NCBI RefSeq assembly: GCF_003570705.1
Contig: NZ_QWVT01000008.1
Location: forward strand, 372,001-436,000
DNA: 64,000 nucleotides
Direction: 5' to 3'
Origin: Mesobacillus zeae
GTDB lineage: Bacteria > Bacillota > Bacilli > Bacillales > Cytobacillaceae
A model generated the notes under the pieces. The model was not told where the DNA came from, searched no databases, and saw only the letters and a list, made by a program, of their open reading frames with translations. The number at the start of each line of letters is the position of its first letter. Positions within the stretch are counted from its first letter, which is position 1. Shown piece by piece: positions 58,858-64,000 of the stretch. The position numbers were made by a program, and so were the translations under genes.

Positions 58858-60651
58858 ATGGAAGAAATCACGGCTCTTGACAGCAGGCAGCAGCGGAAAG
58901 TCGTAAAGCGGCTGCTGTCCTACTCCAAGCCTCATATAAAAAAAATACTTCTGGCATTTCTGTTCCTGCTGCTCGCGACAATCGGGGATGTAACCGGTCC
59001 GATCCTCGTCAAAATTTTCATTGATGACTATTTGGCGGCAAACACTTTTCCGCTGCAGCCTCTTTTGCTCCTTGCATGCGGATATCTTGGTATTGCGGTA
59101 CTTAATATGTTTGTTTCTTATTTTCAGCTTTTCACCTTTCAAGAGATCGCCCTGAAAATCATCCAGCAGCTTCGTGTAGAAGTTTTTTCCAAAGTGCAGT
59201 CGCTCGGTCTGAAATACTTTGACAAAACACCTGCCGGCTCAATTGTCTCGAGGGTGACCAACGATACGGAAGCCATCAAGGATATGTTTGTCACGGTCAT
59301 CGCGACATTCATCCAGAGCGGCTTTCTGCTTGTCGGCATTTTTGTAGCTATGTTCATCCTTGACATAAAGCTAGCTTTGTTCTGCTTGCTAGTTCTCCCG
59401 TTGATTATGTTCATCATGAATACTTACAGGAAAGTCAGTTCCCGTTTTTACCAGGATATGCGCGAACGGCTGAGCCAACTTAATGCAAAGCTCAGTGAAT
59501 CGATCCAGGGGATGGGCATCATCCAGGTATTTCGTCAGGAGGAGCGCTTCCGTAAGGAGTTTGGGGATATCAATGAACAGCATTATCAGGCAGGCATGAA
59601 GAACATCAAGGCAGACGGACTGCTCCTGCGGCCGGCAGTCGACCTTGTGTATACATTTGCTTTAATTCTTGTACTCGGCTATTTTGGCGTGGCTTCTTTT
59701 GATAGCCCTGTTGAAATCGGTGTTCTATATGCGTTCATCAATTACCTTGACCGCTTTTTTGAGCCTGTGAACAATATGATGATGCGGCTTTCGATGTATC
59801 AGCAAGCGATCGTTTCAGCTTCTCGAGTATTCATGCTTCTTGATAATACCGAGCTTGCCCCGCCGCAGGAGCTAAATTCACAAGCGGGAATAAAGAATGG
59901 CAAAATCGAAGTCCAGGATGTGACATTTTCGTATGATGGTAAAAGGAATGTGCTGAAAAACATTTCCTTCACAGCCCAGCCTGGAGAGACGGTGGCCCTT
60001 GTCGGGCATACCGGGAGTGGGAAGAGTTCAATCATTAATTTGCTTATGCGTTTTTATGAGTATGACAGAGGAGAGATTTTGATTGACGGCATATCCCTGA
60101 AAAAATATCCCCATGAAGAACTTCGCACAAAAATGGGGCTTGTCTTGCAGGATCCTTTCCTGTTTTACGGAACCGTCAGAGACAATATCCGGCTGTATAA
60201 TGAGGAACTGACAGATGAGGAGATAGAGGACGCAGCAAGGTTTGTGCAGGCTGATCATTTTATTAACGAGCTTGATGGCAAGTATGACAGCCTAGTGGTG
60301 GAAAGAGGTTCGACTTTCTCGAGCGGCCAGCGCCAGCTCGTCGCATTTGCAAGGACAATCGCGGCAAATCCGAAAATCCTCGTCCTTGATGAAGCGACTG
60401 CCAATATTGATACGCAAACCGAGGAAAGCATTCAGGAAGCACTGTCGAAGATGCGAAAAGGGAGAACAACGATTGCCATTGCCCACCGCCTCTCGACTAT
60501 CCAGGATGCTGATTTGATCCTTGTCCTCCATCAGGGGGAAATCATTGAGCGGGGGACGCATCAAGAGCTTCTTCAGGCAAAAGGGTTGTACCACAAGATG
60601 TTTCTGCTACAGAACGGAATGGGTGCCATGCTTGAGGATGCTGTTCATTAA
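58858..60651 (+). CDS. Heterodimeric ABC exporter subunit with canonical catalytic Glu (YheH/BmrD-like)
   Basis: A 597-residue partner: membrane domain, Walker A GHTGSGKSS, Walker B ILVLDEATANID with the catalytic Glu, but a changed signature FSSGQRQL in place of LSGGQ. Combined with the Asp in the partner, one composite ATP site is intact and one is degenerate, as in BmrCD, TM287/288 and LmrCD. It lacks the roughly 70-residue extracellular insert of B. subtilis BmrD, so exact orthology is doubtful. Confidence 0.92.
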   Translation: MEEITALDSRQQRKVVKRLLSYSKPHIKKILLAFLFLLLATIGDVTGPILVKIFIDDYLAANTFPLQPLLLLACGYLGIAVLNMFVSYFQLFTFQEIALKIIQQLRVEVFSKVQSLGLKYFDKTPAGSIVSRVTNDTEAIKDMFVTVIATFIQSGFLLVGIFVAMFILDIKLALFCLLVLPLIMFIMNTYRKVSSRFYQDMRERLSQLNAKLSESIQGMGIIQVFRQEERFRKEFGDINEQHYQAGMKNIKADGLLLRPAVDLVYTFALILVLGYFGVASFDSPVEIGVLYAFINYLDRFFEPVNNMMMRLSMYQQAIVSASRVFMLLDNTELAPPQELNSQAGIKNGKIEVQDVTFSYDGKRNVLKNISFTAQPGETVALVGHTGSGKSSIINLLMRFYEYDRGEILIDGISLKKYPHEELRTKMGLVLQDPFLFYGTVRDNIRLYNEELTDEEIEDAARFVQADHFINELDGKYDSLVVERGSTFSSGQRQLVAFARTIAANPKILVLDEATANIDTQTEESIQEALSKMRKGRTTIAIAHRLSTIQDADLILVLHQGEIIERGTHQELLQAKGLYHKMFLLQNGMGAMLEDAVH

Positions 60652-60666
60652 AGTTCTATATATATG

Positions 60667-60702
60667 AAAAACCAGCTAAAAGCTTTGGCCTTTAGCTGGT
60701 TT
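60667..60702. terminator. Shared terminator of the ABC exporter and the Spo0E-like gene
   Basis: AAAACCAGCTAAA / TTTAGCTGGTTTT, 13-bp stem, with A and T tails, so it works for the convergent genes on both sides. Confidence 0.9.
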
Positions 60703-60876
60703 TTAGTGTACAGAAAAGCTTTGTTGAAGATATGAACGGTTATACTCATTCAGGAGACTATCGAGCTCCTGGCTATAGTGGATCGCTTGCGTCGATGTAA
60801 ATCCATACATGGACGCAACACGGATGAGTTCTGCCCGTTTTTTTTCGATTAGGGTGACCAATTCTTGTTTAGACAC
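60703..60876 (-). CDS. ynzD: Spo0E-like aspartyl-phosphate phosphatase (YnzD-like)
   Basis: 57 residues; two helices joined by a short turn, with the family signature SQELD at residues 35-39 (HYSQELDSLLN). Such proteins remove the phosphate from Spo0A and delay sporulation. The start is GTG at 60876 with GGAAGGA about ten bases upstream, a long spacing. Its end coordinate may be off by one or two bases. The location, between the sirA-yneF region and ccdA, agrees with ynzD in B. subtilis. Confidence 0.85.
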   Translation of the reverse strand: MSKQELVTLIEKKRAELIRVASMYGFTSTQAIHYSQELDSLLNEYNRSYLQQSFSVH

Positions 60877-61154
60877 AAAACTCGATTCCTTCCTCTGTTA
60901 TAATATACACATATATGTAAACTAATTTAAAAAATAGGAAATATTTCAAAGGTCCTGTTTAGTATAATAGAATCAACCAAAATATTCAAAAGAAATATTC
61001 CGACATTGACAATTTTTATGATTAACCTTTTTGTAAGTTTAATAAATTAATTAAAGGGAATAAGTATTGATTTGTTCACAGTCTATTTCATATCTTTTCT
61101 GTTAGAGTTTTGTTAGAATGATAACGAATTGATGTAAATACAGGAGTTGTTACA

Positions 61155-61862
61155 ATGACTGATGTTAACGTGTTCATTGCCCTTGGCGCCGGGTTCCTCA
61201 GCTTTATCTCGCCGTGCTGCCTGCCACTCTATCCTGCATTCCTTTCCTATATTACCGGGATGTCAGTCGGCGAAATTAAAAGCGAAAACGCAATGCTTCA
61301 AAGACGCAGCATGCTGCATACACTTTTTTTCCTTTTAGGGTTTTCATTGATATTTGTTGCGCTTGGATTTACCACTTCATTCATCGGACAGTTTTTCAGT
61401 GAGTACAATGATATCATCCGCCAGATTGGTGCCATCTTCATTATCTTATTCGGTCTGATGGTAGTAGGTGTCGTGAAGCCTGAATGGCTGATGTCTGACA
61501 AACGGATTGAATTTAAAAACCGTCCGTCGGGATACATAGGTTCTATCTTGATTGGTATGGCGTTTGCTGCAGGCTGGACACCCTGTACCGGTCCTATCCT
61601 CGGTTCGGTCATCCTGCTTGCAGGTTCCAACCCTGGATCCGGTATGGTTTACATGCTAGCTTATACGCTTGGATTTGCGATTCCATTCTTCGTCCTTTCG
61701 TTCTTTATTGGCAAGATGAACTGGATTCGCAAGAACAATGTCGTGATCATGAAAGTTGGCGGCTATTTAATGATCCTGATGGGGATTATGTTGTTCTTTA
61801 ACTGGATGAATACCATCATTTCATTCTTTACAATGCTGTTTGGCGGTTTCACTGGTTTTTAA
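61155..61862 (+). CDS. ccdA: Cytochrome c biogenesis protein CcdA
   Basis: A 235-residue membrane protein with six hydrophobic helices. Redox cysteines are in SPCCLPLYP (helix 1) and WTPCTGP (helix 4). It passes reducing power across the membrane to ResA or StoA for cytochrome c and spore cortex maturation. CAGGAGTTG precedes the ATG. First gene of the ccdA-yneI-yneJ cluster. Confidence 0.95.
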   Translation: MTDVNVFIALGAGFLSFISPCCLPLYPAFLSYITGMSVGEIKSENAMLQRRSMLHTLFFLLGFSLIFVALGFTTSFIGQFFSEYNDIIRQIGAIFIILFGLMVVGVVKPEWLMSDKRIEFKNRPSGYIGSILIGMAFAAGWTPCTGPILGSVILLAGSNPGSGMVYMLAYTLGFAIPFFVLSFFIGKMNWIRKNNVVIMKVGGYLMILMGIMLFFNWMNTIISFFTMLFGGFTGF

Positions 61863-62041
61863 TACGATATAGTGGTTCGTGCCATCTGGAATTTTTCTGG
61901 GGGCTTGCGCATTAAAAATTTCCCAATTGCCAGCTCTTGACCTGATAAGTTATCATTTGATTAAGTATGTGCTTTTGGCCATGGCTGGGAAGGGGATTTA
62001 TACCTTATTATTTTTGCTGTGTTTGTCAGGGGGATACTGGG

Positions 62042-62398
62042 ATGGCCAGAATATTGATTGTAGACGATGCAAAATTTATGAGAATCACCTTGAGCAATAT
62101 CCTGAAGCAGGCGGGTCATGAAATAGCCGGTGAAGCCGACAATGGCAGGATTGCCATAGGCCTGTACCGTGAGTTAAAGCCAGACCTTGTGACAATGGAC
62201 ATTACGATGCCTGAAATGGGCGGCCTTGAAGCTGTAAAAGCAATCAGGGAGGAATTTCCTGAATCCAAAATCATTATGTGCTCGGCCATGGGGCACCAAA
62301 AGATCATAGTGGAAGCGATTGAGGCGGGGGCAAAGGACTTTATCGTTAAGCCGTTCGGCGAAGCGGTCGTGTTAGATACTATCAATCGTGTACTATAA
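62042..62398 (+). CDS. yneI: CheY-like single-domain response regulator YneI (CcdB)
   Basis: A 118-residue stand-alone receiver: VDDAKFMR, phosphoacceptor in VTMDITMPEMGG (Asp near residue 54), CSAMGH, and KPF. No output domain. The cluster position is conserved, but no link to cytochrome assembly has been proved. ATG 62042 follows AGGGGGA; a longer frame from 61967 lacks a ribosome site. Confidence 0.93.
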   Translation: MARILIVDDAKFMRITLSNILKQAGHEIAGEADNGRIAIGLYRELKPDLVTMDITMPEMGGLEAVKAIREEFPESKIIMCSAMGHQKIIVEAIEAGAKDFIVKPFGEAVVLDTINRVL

Positions 62399-62475
62399 AG
62401 GGGTAACAGGCGGGAGTATTTTCCGCTTCATTTATTTTAGTAACCATGTAAATCTCATTTAAGAAGGTTGAAAGA

Positions 62476-62964
62476 ATGAATTATGTTCTGTTATCCACAA
62501 TAGGCGCCGTATTCATGGGTACCTTTGTCATGTTTGTACGTATGAAGGCTGCCAAGAAACCGGCCTCAGTGAAAAAAATTATCCTGCCGCCAATTTTTAT
62601 GAGCACGGGGGCGCTGATGTTCCTGTTCCCGATGTTTCATGTGACGTTCATGGAAGTGGTTGAAGCTGCCGGAGTCGGAATGATTTTCTCCATCCTGTTG
62701 ATCAAGACGTCAAAGTTTGAAATCCGCGAAGGCGACATTTATCTGAAAAGGTCAAAAGCCTTTGTGTTCATTCTTGTCGGATTGCTTATAGTAAGGCTTG
62801 TCGGTAAATCGTTGCTTAGCCACAGCATTGATGTCGGCGAACTGAGCGGCATGTTCTGGATCCTGGCATTTGGCATGATTGTGCCGTGGAGAATTGCTAT
62901 GTATAGGCAATACACAAAGCTCAAGCACGACCTTGGCAAATACAAAAATCCTGAGATGGTATAG
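62476..62964 (+). CDS. yneJ: CcdC family membrane protein YneJ
   Basis: A 162-residue protein with four or five hydrophobic segments (starting LLSTIGAVFMGTFVMFV), matching CcdC/YneJ in size and position. Role in cytochrome c maturation is presumed only from the operon. AAGAAGGTTGAAAG is a modest ribosome site. Confidence 0.9.
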   Translation: MNYVLLSTIGAVFMGTFVMFVRMKAAKKPASVKKIILPPIFMSTGALMFLFPMFHVTFMEVVEAAGVGMIFSILLIKTSKFEIREGDIYLKRSKAFVFILVGLLIVRLVGKSLLSHSIDVGELSGMFWILAFGMIVPWRIAMYRQYTKLKHDLGKYKNPEMV

Positions 62965-62972
62965 GATAAGGG

Positions 62973-63002
62973 CTCCCCGGGCATATGGTTCGGGGAGTTT
63001 TC
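62973..63002 (+). terminator. Terminator of ccdA-yneI-yneJ
   Basis: CTCCCCG / CGGGGAG stem followed by TTTTCC. Confidence 0.8.
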
Positions 63003-63012
63003 CTATCTCTTT

Positions 63013-63049
63013 CAAAGAAAAGCAAAAGGCTGCCGGATAACGGCAGCCT
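63013..63049 (-). terminator. Terminator of yneK
   Basis: AGGCTGCCG / CGGCAGCCT 9-bp stem with a GATAA loop; on the minus strand it is followed by TTTTGCTTTTC. It touches the yneK stop codon. Confidence 0.85.
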
Positions 63050-63473
63050 AGAATAAATGTTCATATGGTGCGATATTGATCTGGCTTTCAGCAAGCTTCT
63101 TGCGAAGGAACTTGTGATCGCGTTTAGGTGTAGCCAGAATATAACCGCGAATGACCAAATCCTGTGTAATGGACGAAGCTTTTTCCTTCAGTGCAAGTTC
63201 ACCAATTTTCCCGGCAATTTTATGCCGCGCCACATCACGGAACAATTCGGGAACCGGGCTTACAAGGTCCTCAAGGAAAGCCTTCTCCTCAGCAGGCCAA
63301 AGCTCTCGCGTCTCCTGCACATAATGCTCTTCCCAGTCCATATCCGACCGGCCGTCCTCTTTCGGAAGCTTTTTCAAAAATTTGCGGAACATAAAGAAAC
63401 CGCCAATCGCGAAAAGCCCCGCCATCACAACCACCCAGAACAAAATAAATACCAAAAACCAACCATCCAGCAT
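63048..63473 (-). CDS. yneK: DUF2621 membrane protein YneK
   Basis: 141 residues: an N-terminal membrane helix (WFLVFILFWVVVMAGLFAIG), a basic stretch with FRKFLKKLPKEDG, and a soluble C-terminus. The same size and phrases as B. subtilis YneK. The ATG at 63473 fits the homologue (MLDGWFL) and has GGGTGA before it; an in-frame TTG at 63491 is less likely. Function unknown. Confidence 0.88.
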   Translation of the reverse strand: MLDGWFLVFILFWVVVMAGLFAIGGFFMFRKFLKKLPKEDGRSDMDWEEHYVQETRELWPAEEKAFLEDLVSPVPELFRDVARHKIAGKIGELALKEKASSITQDLVIRGYILATPKRDHKFLRKKLAESQINIAPYEHLF

Positions 63474-63569
63474 AGCATTCACCCAACCCAAACTATTATC
63501 TTAATCTATTATAGTATCACCCTCCATTATAAGACAAGCAACGTGTTTAAAGGAACTAAAGACAACACC

Positions 63570-63597
63570 TTGAAAAAAAACAAAAATAGAGTATAAT
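63570..63597 (+). promoter_or_regulatory. Promoter of selC
   Basis: TTGAAA (63570-63575), 16-base spacer and a perfect TATAAT (63592-63597), 17 bases before the tRNA. Confidence 0.8.
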
Positions 63598-63614
63598 AAA
63601 GAAGTCCTAAACAC

Positions 63615-63711
63615 GGGGCTGAATGGGGTACTGGTGTCCTCCACGGTCTTCAAAACCGCTTGTGACCTGCGTGCCAGGTCAGGTGGGTTCGATTCCCACG
63701 CAGTCCCGCCA
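63615..63711 (+). tRNA. selC: Selenocysteine tRNA (anticodon UCA)
   Basis: The anticodon loop CTTCAAA carries TCA. A long variable arm pairs GACCTG with CAGGTC. The T arm is GTGGG-TTCGATT-CCCAC. The extended acceptor stem GGGGCTGA pairs with GCAGTCCC over seven of eight positions, and the discriminator G plus CCA are encoded. These are the features of bacterial tRNA-Sec. The genome therefore should encode SelA, SelB, SelD and at least one UGA-containing selenoprotein, none of which is in this window. Confidence 0.93.
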
Positions 63712-63893
63712 AAATTCTTACTCCCGCAAGGGAACCGGTGATTGAGTGCGCTGATTGAGCCGCTCTCCCGCACGGTTTTCGGCCGGTCTAAGGAAAGACC
63801 GTGTGAGACTGGCGAATAAAACCGTTTGTATAGTCGGCTAAAACCGTTACTGTTTGTCCCCTACGCTATTAAATATGCGGAAGGGGATTTTTA
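63712..63893 (+). other. Structured non-coding stretch downstream of selC
   Basis: Contains tandem TGATTGAG (twice, 13 bases apart, in 63739-63760), a GGTCT-aagga-AGACC hairpin inside CACGGT / ACCGTG arms (about 63771-63803), three ACCGTTTG or ACCGTTAC-like words, and a closing CCCCT...AGGGG hairpin (63859-63886) followed by a T-rich tail. No ORF fits. It might be the tail of a selC read-through transcript, a small RNA or a remnant of an integrated element; the family is unknown. Confidence 0.35.
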
Positions 63894-63895
63894 TT

Positions 63896-63997
63896 TTGCG
63901 AAAAGGTTTAGCACGTAAGTATAAGCGAGGTACAGCAACCGATCATGCGTTGACAATGTCGGAGATGGTTGGTATACAGTACCACTTGGGTGAATAG
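63896..63997 (+). CDS. Possible 33-residue basic peptide
   Basis: TTG start at 63896 with GAAGGGGA nine bases upstream; begins MRKGLARKYKRGTATDH and ends HLGE just before the window edge. An upstream in-frame ATG is at 63875. Not recognised; it may be chance. Confidence 0.25.
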   Translation: MRKGLARKYKRGTATDHALTMSEMVGIQYHLGE

Positions 63998-64000
63998 AGG

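Noticed and set aside
63752-63780. Group II intron domain V after selC
   Set aside because: GAGCCG...CACGGTTTTC looks similar at the ends, but the piece is too short and lacks the GAAA-capped stem; no reverse transcriptase is visible.

Overview
ORGANISM. The window is chromosomal DNA of an aerobic to facultatively anaerobic, endospore-forming member of the Bacillaceae. Gene content and order match long stretches of the Bacillus subtilis chromosome: ymfH-ymfI-ymfJ-ymfK-rodZ-pgsA-cinA-recA-rny-ymdB-spoVS, miaB-ricA-cotE-mutS-mutL, miaA-hfq-spoVK-hflX-ynbB-glnR-glnA, then lexA-yneA-yneB-ynzC-tkt-sirA-yneF-ccdA-yneI-yneJ-yneK. Sporulation genes (spoVS, cotE, spoVK, sirA, a Spo0E-like phosphatase) confirm a spore former. 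A selenocysteine tRNA, a molybdopterin enzyme cluster and a ferredoxin-dependent 2-oxoacid oxidoreductase point to anaerobic capacity that B. subtilis lacks. Mesobacillus or a close relative would fit, but genus is inference only. LAYOUT. 1-7632: envelope, phospholipid and recombination housekeeping, ending in recA with a LexA box. 7633-17151: RNase Y, YmdB, SpoVS, KorAB, MiaB, RicA, CotE. 17157-24735: an anaerobic respiration module. It has a divergent polyferredoxin, a TorD-like chaperone, a Tat-exported Mo-bisMGD subunit, a four-cluster Fe-S subunit, an NrfD membrane anchor, and a NarL-type two-component system whose sensor carries a cysteine-bearing PAS domain. 24940-39350: mutSL, mreBH, miaA-hfq, spoVK, a glutaredoxin under an overlapping palindromic operator, hflX, ynbB and the GlnR-autoregulated glnRA operon. 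39350-47620: a visibly AT-richer insertion with a decayed tyrosine-recombinase tail, a Bce-type peptide-antibiotic sensing and ABC detoxification module (permease split at a run of nine A), and a large RND pump. 47686-55177: two small membrane proteins, the divergent SOS pair lexA/yneA, transketolase, azoreductase, sirA and yneF. 55277-63473: hypotheticals, a heterodimeric ABC exporter, a short Spo0E-like phosphatase and the ccdA cluster. 63570-64000: selC and an unexplained structured stretch. HOW THE GENES WORK TOGETHER. The SOS genes share LexA boxes (recA, lexA, yneA-yneB). Sporulation timing is represented by sirA, which blocks DnaA, and by the Spo0E-like phosphatase, which opposes Spo0A. 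The Mo enzyme, its chaperone and the adjacent sensor and regulator form a self-contained respiratory unit. KorAB would supply reduced ferredoxin. REPEATS. Two kinds of non-coding repeat stand out: three copies of a dispersed two-module palindromic element with modules in different order, and two arrays of degenerate 21-bp tandem units in intergenic regions 23 kb apart.
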